NCBI GenBank assembly: GCA_045627885.1
Contig: JAZQOM010000045.1
Location: 1-35,202, forward strand
Origin: CALCTE01 sp045627885
GTDB taxonomy: Bacteria; Bacillota; Clostridia; Oscillospirales; CAG-272
Length of the DNA: 35,202 bases
Direction of reading: 5' to 3'
Part shown: positions 24,014 through 31,212 of the stretch, one piece after another
Numbering within the stretch: position 1 is the stretch's first letter
Layout: the number at the start of each line of letters is the position of its first letter
Notes under the pieces: generated by a model
What the model was told of the DNA's origin: nothing
The model's database searches: none
Seen by the model: the letters and a program-made list of their open reading frames with translations, nothing else
Program-made: the position numbers and the translations under genes

Positions 24014-24721
24014 TTACACCGCCTCCTTGCCTTGTCTTAAAAAGCCGAGATATTTTTCGGCGGCATCCGTTGCCGAATTCACTCCCGAAAGCACTGCTTT
24101 CGATGTCACCGTCGAGCTTGAAACGGCATCCACGCCGTTTTCTCCGAACACGAACGGGCCCTTTTTGCTTTCGTACTGCGAAAGCTTATCCTTGACGGGC
24201 TTCGATTTTGAAGCCGTTTCCGCGTCTTCGGTTATTTTTACTTTAACGACCGTGAGCTCCGTATCGAGTCCCACGAGCATTTCGACATCGCCGCCGAAGC
24301 CCTGAGGAACGGTTATCACGCAAAAGCCGTTTATCTCATCGTTTTCTCCGACTATCGCATACACGGTTTTTACGGGGGCATCAAACTCAAAATTGTTAAT
24401 TTCCTTATAGCTCATTCCAGGGAACATTTCTCCGACGGTTTTGTCAAGCTCCGCTTTTTTTCTTTGCTCGATGGGGCCTTTTGTGAGGAAGTTTACAAAA
24501 GCGAGCAGAATAACGGTTATTCCCGTAACAAGAAGCAGCACAAGTGCCGTGCGAACGATATCGGTTATCTCCGCTTTGCTTTTTTCGTCGAGATTTATTC
24601 TTTTTGCTTTTTTGACGGGCTCATTTTCGGAGAAAGCGGAATTTTGCACGCTTTCTGCCGCTTCTGCCGATGCCGCGACATTTTCCTTGACTTCGGGGAT
24701 TATGGCGTCTTTTCTTTTCAT
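24014..24721 (-). CDS. rnfG: Rnf complex subunit G, flavin-binding, with long N-terminal extension
   Basis: A 235-residue flavoprotein with one membrane helix (about residues 58-78) and an FMN-binding domain outside the membrane. The covalent FMN attachment site is DAVSSSTVTS near 198-207, with Thr204 as probable acceptor; the common form is SGAT. It differs from standard RnfG in having about 55 residues rich in Ala, Glu and Lys before the helix, which should lie in the cytoplasm. The ATG at 24721 overlaps the rnfD stop (ATGA). Starts further upstream would lie inside rnfD. Confidence 0.93.
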   Translation of the reverse strand: MKRKDAIIPEVKENVAASAEAAESVQNSAFSENEPVKKAKRINLDEKSKAEITDIVRTALVLLLVTGITVILLAFVNFLTKGPIEQRKKAELDKTVGEMFPGMSYKEINNFEFDAPVKTVYAIVGENDEINGFCVITVPQGFGGDVEMLVGLDTELTVVKVKITEDAETASKSKPVKDKLSQYESKKGPFVFGENGVDAVSSSTVTSKAVLSGVNSATDAAEKYLGFLRQGKEAV

Positions 24722-25713
24722 TTTTTCTTGCCTCCTCCGAATATCGCGGGCATGGTAAGTCTGTCGATATACCATACAAAAAGATTCATTATGAGTATCG
24801 AGAACGAAACACCCTCGGGATATCCGCCGAAATAGCGGATAAACACGGTGATAAGACCGCATCCCACGCCGTATATCAGCTTGCCTTTACCGGTCATAGG
24901 GGAGGTTGCGTAGTCGGTAGCCATAAATACGGCACCGAGCACAAGTCCGCCCGAGAGAAGCTCGGCACACATATATTTGAGATTTTCGGTAATTCCGAAG
25001 CCCGAATGAAGTCCGTGGGGCAGGAAAAATGTAATTATCGCAACCGTTCCGATAAACGCAACGGGAATATGCCATGTGATAACCTTTGAGCACATAAGAT
25101 ATATGCCGCCGGCAATAAGCAGAATTGCGGAAACCTCGCCGATACAGCCGCTCATATTACCGATGAGCATATCGAAAAGATTTAAGTCTTTGGGCAAAGC
25201 TCCGTGCTTCAGCCCCACAAGAGGCGTAGCCGAGCTTATCGCGTCGATATCCGCTTTTGCGAATATCGGGAGCTTGTTTTCGACAGACGGGAACGCGGAC
25301 ATTTCCGAAGTCCACGAGGTCATAAGGAACACTCTCGCGGCAAGCGCGGGATTGACTATGTTCTTTCCCAAGCCGCCGAACAGACACTTTGCGACGATAA
25401 TCGCAAATATTCCGCCGAACACGGGCATCCACAGCGGAGCGCTTGCGGGAATGTTAAATGCCAAAAGCACGCCCGTCACCGCCGCGGACAGGTCGCATAC
25501 TGTGGACGGTTTTTTCATTATAAGGCAGAATATGTACTCTGCCGCCATGCACGACGCCGTCGATATGAGAACGAGAAACAGCGCCCGTATTCCGAATACG
25601 ATGCACGCCCATAGGGTTGCCGGAAGCAGTGCGATAAGCACCTTTCCCATCACCGTCGCCGTGTTTTCAAAATCCTTCTCGTGCGGAGACGGAGACATTT
25701 TCAAAAGTTCCAT
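24718..25713 (-). CDS. rnfD: Rnf complex subunit D
   Basis: A 331-residue membrane subunit with about 10 helices. It starts MELLKMSPSPHEKD, as RnfD proteins do, and contains the FMN attachment sequence SSATPLVG (usual form SGATPL) in the large outer loop. The later segment GAVFMATDYATSPMTGKGK is a strong family signature. GGAGG precedes the ATG at 25713, which lies two bases after the rnfC stop. It ends in GGGKKK at the rnfG overlap. Confidence 0.96.
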   Translation of the reverse strand: MELLKMSPSPHEKDFENTATVMGKVLIALLPATLWACIVFGIRALFLVLISTASCMAAEYIFCLIMKKPSTVCDLSAAVTGVLLAFNIPASAPLWMPVFGGIFAIIVAKCLFGGLGKNIVNPALAARVFLMTSWTSEMSAFPSVENKLPIFAKADIDAISSATPLVGLKHGALPKDLNLFDMLIGNMSGCIGEVSAILLIAGGIYLMCSKVITWHIPVAFIGTVAIITFFLPHGLHSGFGITENLKYMCAELLSGGLVLGAVFMATDYATSPMTGKGKLIYGVGCGLITVFIRYFGGYPEGVSFSILIMNLFVWYIDRLTMPAIFGGGKKK

Positions 25714-25715
25714 TT

Positions 25716-27023
25716 TTACCTCCTCGACAGAGCGATAAGTCTTGCCTTCGCGGTTCTTACAAACTGCGAAACGGGAATCTTCGCGGGGCATACAAAACTG
25801 CAACAGCCACATTCCACGCAGGAGCGTGCGCCGAGCTTATCACATTCTTCAAGCAAATCTTTTTTTGCATATTGGCTGATATATGAGGGCATAAGGTGCA
25901 TCGGGCAGGCTCTGACGCAACGACCGCAGCGTATGCAGGCGGCATCGACGGTCGGAGCTTGGTCGGCGAGCTTTGCAAAAGCAAGCACCGACGAGCATCC
26001 CTTTGTAACGGGAGTATCCTTGTCCCACACGGTAAAGCCCATCATCGTTCCGCCCGAGACGATTCTCTGCGGCTCTTCGGTTGTTCCTCCGCAGTATGCG
26101 ATTAGGTCGGAATACTTTGCGCCTATCGGAGCGACTACCGAGCGCGGACTTACAATGCAATCGCCGTCAATCGTAACCACCTTGGAAACGAGCGGCTCGC
26201 CCTTTTCAAATGCGTTTGATATGGCTGCGGCGGTTTCGGTGTTGAACACGACGCAACCGACATCGGCGGGGAGCTTGCCCGTCGGAACGCTGCGCTTTGT
26301 TATCGCATATATAAGCTGGCGCTCATCGCCTTGCGGATATTTTGTCTTCATCACCTGAACCTTGAAGGCTCTGTCGCTCGCGGTCTTTTCGGTCATGAGG
26401 TCTATCGCGTCCTGCTTGTTGTCGGAAATCGCGATAATTGCCGTCTTCAGTGAGAGGGCGTGCAGAAGTATTTTAAGTCCGGAAAGAATTCTGTCCGGTT
26501 CTTCGAGCATAAGCCTGTGATTTGCTGTGATGTATGGCTCGCATTCGGAGCAGTTGAGTATGAGCGTATCCACCTTGCCTATCGCGGAATTTATCTTGGC
26601 GTAGGTCGGGAATGTCGCTCCGCCCATGCCGGATATGCCCGCGTTTTTTATCACATTGACTATTTGTGCCGCGTCAAGAGAGAACGCATCGACGGGCGTA
26701 AATTCTTCGCAGGTGTTTTCGCCGTCGTTTTCTATCACGGCGCATATAGTCTTCTGACCGTTTATGCCTATCGTTTCGACAACATCCTTTACCGTTCCGG
26801 AAACGCTCGAATGAACGGGGCAGGAAAGCCCGTCCGCCGGTATTCCGACGAGCGTGCCTATCTTTACGGCATCGCCTTTTTTGACCGCGCAGATGCAGGG
26901 CTTTCCGATATGCTGCTGCATCGGAATAACCACTTCGCTCGGTTTGAAATTCCTGTCAATATTCACGGCGGCGGTGTTCTTGTGCTCGTCCATTATTATA
27001 CCGCCTCTGAAAGTTCTCTTCAA
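25716..27023 (-). CDS. rnfC: Rnf complex subunit C
   Basis: A 435-residue peripheral subunit that binds NADH, FMN and iron-sulfur clusters and faces the cytoplasm. The N-terminal part has the RnfC barrel-sandwich region (VVIPMQQHIGKPCICAVKKGD in pieces). The nucleotide/FMN part shows GISGMGGATFPTYAK and NCSECEPYITAN. Two cluster motifs follow: CIRCGRCVRACP and CVECGCCSFVCP. Translation starts at TTG (27021-27023), nine bases after GGAGG. The gene lies 18 bases after ruvA without any intervening promoter, which is an unusual neighbour. Confidence 0.96.
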   Translation of the reverse strand: MKRTFRGGIIMDEHKNTAAVNIDRNFKPSEVVIPMQQHIGKPCICAVKKGDAVKIGTLVGIPADGLSCPVHSSVSGTVKDVVETIGINGQKTICAVIENDGENTCEEFTPVDAFSLDAAQIVNVIKNAGISGMGGATFPTYAKINSAIGKVDTLILNCSECEPYITANHRLMLEEPDRILSGLKILLHALSLKTAIIAISDNKQDAIDLMTEKTASDRAFKVQVMKTKYPQGDERQLIYAITKRSVPTGKLPADVGCVVFNTETAAAISNAFEKGEPLVSKVVTIDGDCIVSPRSVVAPIGAKYSDLIAYCGGTTEEPQRIVSGGTMMGFTVWDKDTPVTKGCSSVLAFAKLADQAPTVDAACIRCGRCVRACPMHLMPSYISQYAKKDLLEECDKLGARSCVECGCCSFVCPAKIPVSQFVRTAKARLIALSRR

Positions 27024-27041
27024 ATCAGAATACCTCCGCTT

Positions 27042-27659
27042 TTATCGGCGTGAAAGTTGCTTTAACGCCATAGTAATTGTATCTTCGAGAGAAAGCGAAT
27101 CCGATGCGACCTTTGATACTGCGTCCGAAGCGGTCTGCCTTGTGTAGCCGAGCACGCAGAGCGCGTTTATCGCCTCGCTTATCGTCTGAGAAGAACTTTT
27201 TCCCGTCGCGGCGGACGCTCCGCCGGAGAATACGGCTCCTGCTCCGAGCTGTTTTTCAACCTTGCCCTGAAGCTCGAGAATTATTCTTTGCGCGGTTTTT
27301 GCGCCCACTCCGTTTGCCTTTGAGAGAGTAGCGTAATCGCCTGCCGCAACTGCGGTGACAAATCTGTCCGGAGTGACGGCGGAAAGTATCGATGTCGCCG
27401 CCTTGGGCCCGACGCCCGAAACGCTTATCAGCATGGTGAAAATGTTAAGCTCGCTTTCGTCGGCAAAGCCGAAAAGCTCCATTCCGTCTTCTTTTACCGA
27501 CAGATATGTATACAGCTTTGCCTCCTTGCCCTCTCCCGTGCGTGCAAGCTCATTGTATGTCGTGCCGCTTATGCTCATTTTGTAAGCGACTCCCGAGCAG
27601 TCTATCGCCGCCGCAGTGGGGCAGAGCATCACGAGTGTTCCTTTTATGTAGTAGAACAT
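27042..27659 (-). CDS. ruvA: Holliday junction DNA helicase subunit RuvA
   Basis: Tetrameric protein that binds Holliday junctions and loads the RuvB motor. It has 205 residues, the usual length. The order is the OB domain (MFYYIKGTLVML...), the helix-hairpin-helix region with GVGPKAATSIL and NGVGAKTAQRIILEL, a flexible linker and the C-terminal domain III (INALCVLGYTRQTASDAV) that contacts RuvB. It follows ruvC by 15 bases. The expected ruvB is not downstream; rnfC takes that place. Confidence 0.96.
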   Translation of the reverse strand: MFYYIKGTLVMLCPTAAAIDCSGVAYKMSISGTTYNELARTGEGKEAKLYTYLSVKEDGMELFGFADESELNIFTMLISVSGVGPKAATSILSAVTPDRFVTAVAAGDYATLSKANGVGAKTAQRIILELQGKVEKQLGAGAVFSGGASAATGKSSSQTISEAINALCVLGYTRQTASDAVSKVASDSLSLEDTITMALKQLSRR

Positions 27660-27674
27660 ATTTTTCTCCCGTCA

Positions 27675-28175
27675 TCAGTTATTGTAGAATCCTCTTATCA
27701 CAGAGCCTATGGTGTTTGCGTGGCATATCGCTATCGCAAGCGCATCGGCGGCATCGTCGGGATGCGGCGGCTTTTTTAATCCGAGCAGAGTCTGCGTCAT
27801 CGCTATCATCTGCGATTTTTCGGCTCTGCCGTAGCCGATTACGCCCATTTTTACCTGAAGCGGAGTGTATTCCGCCGCCTCTATGCCGGCTTCCTGCGCA
27901 GCTATCAGCACAAGTCCCCTTGCCTCCGCAACGGGGATGACCGTCTTTTGGTTTGTGTGGAAGAAAAGCTCTTCCACCGCTATTTCGTCCGGCTTGTATT
28001 TTTTTATCAGCTCATGAAGCCCCGTGTAGAGTTGCCACAGGCGGAGTTGAAGCTTTTCTCCCGCCTTTGTGGTGATAACTCCGTAATCGAGAGTACGGAG
28101 CGAGCCGTTATCGAGGCGTTCTATGACGCCGTATCCCATTATCGCATATCCGGGGTCAATCCCGAGCACAATCAT
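27675..28175 (-). CDS. ruvC: Holliday junction resolvase RuvC
   Basis: Endonuclease that cuts Holliday junctions symmetrically. It has 166 residues. The acidic catalytic residues are visible: Asp7 in GIDPG, Glu68 or Glu69 in AVEELFF, and the Asp pair near 140-144 in HPDDAADALA. I chose the ATG at 28175, six bases after a GGGGG ribosome-binding stretch, rather than the TTG at 28187. It is the first gene of the long leftward run and has its own promoter in the divergent region shared with the E2-like gene. Confidence 0.95.
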   Translation of the reverse strand: MIVLGIDPGYAIMGYGVIERLDNGSLRTLDYGVITTKAGEKLQLRLWQLYTGLHELIKKYKPDEIAVEELFFHTNQKTVIPVAEARGLVLIAAQEAGIEAAEYTPLQVKMGVIGYGRAEKSQMIAMTQTLLGLKKPPHPDDAADALAIAICHANTIGSVIRGFYNN

Positions 28176-28210
28176 AAAAGCCCCCAAAGAACATTATATT
28201 ACAATACTAT

Positions 28211-28239
28211 ATTTTATCATAATATAATACAATAATCAA
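28211..28239 (-). promoter_or_regulatory. Promoter of the ruvC-ruvA-rnf run
   Basis: On the minus strand, TTGATT (28234-28239) and TAAAAT (28211-28216) have a 17-base spacer, and TGA precedes the -10 box (extended -10). The region is very rich in A and T. Confidence 0.7.
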
Positions 28240-28250
28240 TATATATCAAT

Positions 28251-28272
28251 CCGATTTCGGCACCGAAATCGG
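28251..28272. promoter_or_regulatory. Perfect 10-bp palindrome between divergent promoters; candidate operator
   Basis: CCGATTTCGG-CA-CCGAAATCGG is a perfect inverted repeat with a 2-base centre. It lies between the -35 boxes of the leftward ruvC promoter (ends 28239) and the rightward E2-like gene promoter (starts 28293). Its length and position fit a dimeric repressor or activator site. A hairpin role is less likely because it lies upstream of both predicted transcription starts. Confidence 0.5.
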
Positions 28273-28292
28273 AAGCTATTTGATACAAACTA

Positions 28293-28321
28293 TTGTAATT
28301 TGCAAAAATATGGCGTATAAT
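28293..28321 (+). promoter_or_regulatory. Promoter of the E2-like/SGNH/obgE operon
   Basis: TTGTAA (28293-28298), 17 bases, TATAAT (28316-28321). The leader to the ATG at 28409 is about 80 bases and contains the hairpin described separately. Confidence 0.8.
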
Positions 28322-28342
28322 GTAGAAGCGATAGTATTGAAT

Positions 28343-28387
28343 TTTGCCCGAAGCTTTTGATGCGACGGGCAAAGCATTGATTTTTTT
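28343..28387 (+). promoter_or_regulatory. Leader hairpin followed by a T run; possible attenuator
   Basis: An 8-bp stem (TTTGCCCG at 28343-28350 with CGGGCAAA at 28366-28373) has a 15-base loop and is followed by GCATTGA and seven to eight T residues. It lies in the untranslated leader of the E2-like gene. The seven-base gap between stem and T run is longer than in a classic terminator, so its effect is uncertain. Confidence 0.3.
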
Positions 28388-28408
28388 ACGGCACAGGAAG
28401 GATTTTGT

Positions 28409-29266
28409 ATGGCTAAAGACGGAAGAAGAATAAAAAAACTGCCGCCGATGAACAAAGTTGCCCCGTATATTATGCTTGACAGGATTGGCTCGACCAACTG
28501 TATAGGCGACAGCATAGATGTATGCAATATGGAGCACTATATCAAGCACAAGAGAGAAAGCGGTCTCAAGAATTTCGGAGTGCTTCATCTTTTGCTTTCG
28601 GCTTATGTACGCACGGTGGCTGAGCGCCCGGGCATCAACCGCTTCATCAGAGGCAATAAGATATATGCGCGCACGGACGGCGTAGTTGTTTCGATGATGA
28701 TAAAAAAATCGATGAAGCTCAACGCGATGGAAACCTGCATCAAGTTGAACTTAAAGCCGGATTCCACTCCCGAGGACATCTACAACGAATTCCAGAGCCT
28801 TGTCGATAAAAACAGAGAAACCGAGGATAAGGACGGCAACAATTTCGACGGAACGGCGAGAATTCTCAACTATATTCCGGGATTTTTGCTCAAGCTTTCG
28901 ATTAAATTTCTGCGTATGCTCGACTATATCGGAATGCTCCCGTATAAGCTGAAAAAATTAAGCCCGTTCCATGCGTCCATGTTCATTACATCAATGGGCT
29001 CTCTCGGAGTGCCGCCGATATTCCATCATTTGTACGACTTCGGCAATATTCCCGTGTTCATCGCCTACGGCAAGAAGCGCCAACAGCTCGTAATGCGTAA
29101 CGACGGCGTTGTCGAGGACAGAAAATTTCTCGACTTTACCGTTTGTACGGACGAGAGAATCTGCGACGGGCACTATTTTGCGTCGGCTCTCAGAACGATG
29201 AAGGATTATTTGATTCACCCCGACAGGCTCGATATGCCCGTTGCGGTGGTTGAGGACATAAGATAA
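28409..29266 (+). CDS. Orphan 2-oxoacid dehydrogenase E2-like acyltransferase domain
   Basis: A 285-residue protein resembling only the catalytic (chloramphenicol-acetyltransferase-like) domain of 2-oxoacid dehydrogenase E2 subunits. There is no lipoyl domain and no E1-binding domain. The C-terminal family motif DHRxxDG is present as DERICDGHYFA at 248-258. The catalytic His is therefore Glu249, which argues against standard acyl transfer to lipoamide. A central hydrophobic stretch (about residues 155-180) may contact membrane or lipids. AGGAAGGA lies before the ATG. Its stop overlaps the SGNH gene start (TAATG). I do not know its substrate. No E1, E3 or lipoate genes are nearby. Confidence 0.8.
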   Translation: MAKDGRRIKKLPPMNKVAPYIMLDRIGSTNCIGDSIDVCNMEHYIKHKRESGLKNFGVLHLLLSAYVRTVAERPGINRFIRGNKIYARTDGVVVSMMIKKSMKLNAMETCIKLNLKPDSTPEDIYNEFQSLVDKNRETEDKDGNNFDGTARILNYIPGFLLKLSIKFLRMLDYIGMLPYKLKKLSPFHASMFITSMGSLGVPPIFHHLYDFGNIPVFIAYGKKRQQLVMRNDGVVEDRKFLDFTVCTDERICDGHYFASALRTMKDYLIHPDRLDMPVAVVEDIR

Positions 29267-29874
29267 TGGAGCATATACTTTTTATCGGCAACAGTCATAC
29301 ATATTACAACGATATGCCGGATATTTTCAGAAGACTGTGCAGACACAACGGAAGGGAAGTCTTTACCGTTATGCTTGCACACGGCGGCATAGGACTTGAT
29401 TTCCACGCACACGAGCCGGAGGCGGCTCACAACATAAGATACGGCAAGTACGACTGCGTTGTGCTTCAGCACAAGGCAAATCCCTACGAGCGCGAGACTA
29501 TGTTCGCGGAGGGAATGAGGCTTGCCGGCTTTATCAAGGGAAGCGGCGCAAAGGGCGTTGTATATATGCCGTGGCCGCGCCTTGAGGCAAGGGACACACA
29601 ACAGACTTTGCTTGAGGGAAACAGCGAATTCGCAAGGGAAAACGGTTTTGAGCTTGCTCCGGCGGGCATGGCTTGGTGGAAGTTTGCGGACGAGCATCCC
29701 GAGATAGAGATGTTCCGCCCCGACCACGAGCACGCCACAAAAAAGGGCAGTTTTCTTGCCGCCTGCGTGATATACTGCGCGGTGTACGGCGAGCGTCCTA
29801 AGACGGACGGCGAGGAGCTCCACGAGCTCATGGCGCAAGCGGCATACGAAGCATACGAAAAATACAGGGTATAA
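29266..29874 (+). CDS. SGNH/GDSL-type hydrolase
   Basis: A 202-residue protein with an SGNH-hydrolase layout. The nucleophile serine is in ILFIGNSHTYYND (Ser10), placed as in the family's GDS block. The C-terminal acid/base pair is in RPDHEHATKKGSFLAA (Asp153 and His156), matching the DxxH block. A Gly near residue 40 (AHGG) and Gln/His at 68-69 could supply the oxyanion hole. There is no signal peptide, so it should be cytoplasmic. The substrate ester is unknown. Its ATG is coupled to the E2-like gene, and obgE starts two bases after its stop. Confidence 0.75.
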   Translation: MEHILFIGNSHTYYNDMPDIFRRLCRHNGREVFTVMLAHGGIGLDFHAHEPEAAHNIRYGKYDCVVLQHKANPYERETMFAEGMRLAGFIKGSGAKGVVYMPWPRLEARDTQQTLLEGNSEFARENGFELAPAGMAWWKFADEHPEIEMFRPDHEHATKKGSFLAACVIYCAVYGERPKTDGEELHELMAQAAYEAYEKYRV

Positions 29875-29876
29875 TT

Positions 29877-31151
29877 ATGTTTATTGACAGAACGGAAATT
29901 TATGTTAAAGCGGGCAACGGCGGCAACGGTGCCGTTTCGTTCAGACGCGAAAAATATGTTGCGGCAGGCGGGCCCGACGGCGGCGACGGCGGCTGCGGCG
30001 GCGATATCGTATTCGTCGCAGACAGGGGAATGACATCGCTTGTCAGCTTTAAGTACAAGAGAAAATTCGTTGCGGAAAACGGCGGCAACGGCGCGGGAAG
30101 AAAATTTCACGGCAAAAACGGCGAAAATTTAATCGTCCGCGTTCCGCTCGGCACGGTCATACGCGATAAAGAGAGCGGAAACATTCTTGCCGACATATCG
30201 GACGACGAGCCCGTTGTAATATGCAAGGGCGGAAAAGGCGGCTTCGGCAACAAGCATTTTGCGACGCCGACGCGCCAGACACCGAGATTTGCAAAGGCGG
30301 GCATAGAGGGCAGAGAGAGAACTCTGAAGCTCGAATTAAAAGTCATCGCCGATGTTGGGCTTGTAGGTATGCCGAGCGTCGGAAAAAGCTCTTTGCTTGC
30401 GAGAATATCTGCGGCAACGCCCGAGATTGCAAGCTATCACTTTACCACAAAAAGCCCAATTCTCGGAATTGTGACGGTCAACGAAGAAAAAAGCTTTGTC
30501 TGCGCCGATATTCCCGGACTTATCGAGGGAGCGTCGGAGGGTGCGGGGCTCGGTCACGAATTTTTGCGCCATGTTGACAGATGCAGAATGCTGATTCATG
30601 TAGTCGATGCCGCATCAACGGAGGGCAGAGACCCCGTTGACGACATGAGGATAATCAACGCGGAGCTTGCAAATTACAGCGCAGAGCTTGCATCGCGCCC
30701 GCAGATAGTTGCCGCAAACAAGTGCGATGCGGTTGAGGATAAGGAGCTTTACGAAAAGTTACTTTCCTACTGCAAACAAAACGGAACAGCCGTATATCCC
30801 ATTTCAGCTGTGACGGGAGAGGGAATAAAGGAGCTTCTTTTTGCCGTATCCGAAAAGCTCGAAACGCTTGAGCCCGTTAAGGTTTACGAAAAAGAGGAGA
30901 TTGCCGATGCGCCGGAGGAGCTTGAGCACGACCACGGCTTTGAGGTTATCCGAGAAAACGACGATTTTTACATCGAAGCCGAATGGCTCAAAAAGGTAGC
31001 CGATTCGATAAACTACAACGATTACGAATCTATGAACTATTTTCAAAAGGTTCTGCGAAACGCCGGAATTTTCGCAGAGCTTGAGCGAAGGTGCATAAAG
31101 GACGGCGACACCGTCCATGTCTACGGAATGGAATTCGACTATGTAAAATAG
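29877..31151 (+). CDS. obgE: GTPase Obg
   Basis: Essential ribosome-associated GTPase involved in 50S maturation and stress signalling. It has 424 residues. The N-terminal glycine-rich Obg fold (residues about 1-158) is evident, for example GPDGGDGGCGGDIVF. The G domain follows, with Walker A GMPSVGKSS near residue 164, the DIPGLIEGAS G3 motif and NKCD G4 motif. The C-terminal OCT domain, present in Firmicutes Obg proteins, spans about 345-424. It follows the SGNH gene by two bases and ends at the strong terminator at 31155-31191. Confidence 0.96.
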   Translation: MFIDRTEIYVKAGNGGNGAVSFRREKYVAAGGPDGGDGGCGGDIVFVADRGMTSLVSFKYKRKFVAENGGNGAGRKFHGKNGENLIVRVPLGTVIRDKESGNILADISDDEPVVICKGGKGGFGNKHFATPTRQTPRFAKAGIEGRERTLKLELKVIADVGLVGMPSVGKSSLLARISAATPEIASYHFTTKSPILGIVTVNEEKSFVCADIPGLIEGASEGAGLGHEFLRHVDRCRMLIHVVDAASTEGRDPVDDMRIINAELANYSAELASRPQIVAANKCDAVEDKELYEKLLSYCKQNGTAVYPISAVTGEGIKELLFAVSEKLETLEPVKVYEKEEIADAPEELEHDHGFEVIRENDDFYIEAEWLKKVADSINYNDYESMNYFQKVLRNAGIFAELERRCIKDGDTVHVYGMEFDYVK

Positions 31152-31154
31152 GCA

Positions 31155-31191
31155 AAAAATTCCGCAAAGCATTCAGCTTTGCGGAATTTTT
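31155..31191. terminator. Bidirectional terminator between obgE and the CapA-type gene
   Basis: A perfect 16-bp stem (31155-31170 with 31176-31191) with a 5-base loop, with A and T runs at both ends. It begins three bases after the obgE stop and also lies 22 bases after the stop of the leftward CapA-type gene. Confidence 0.92.
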
Positions 31192-31212
31192 CTTGCTCTT
31201 TCGGGCATTATT

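Noticed and set aside
28251..28272. A LexA (SOS) box controlling ruvC
   Set aside because: The palindrome does not fit the Firmicutes LexA site (CGAAC-N4-GTTCG), and no such site was found in the ruvC upstream region.
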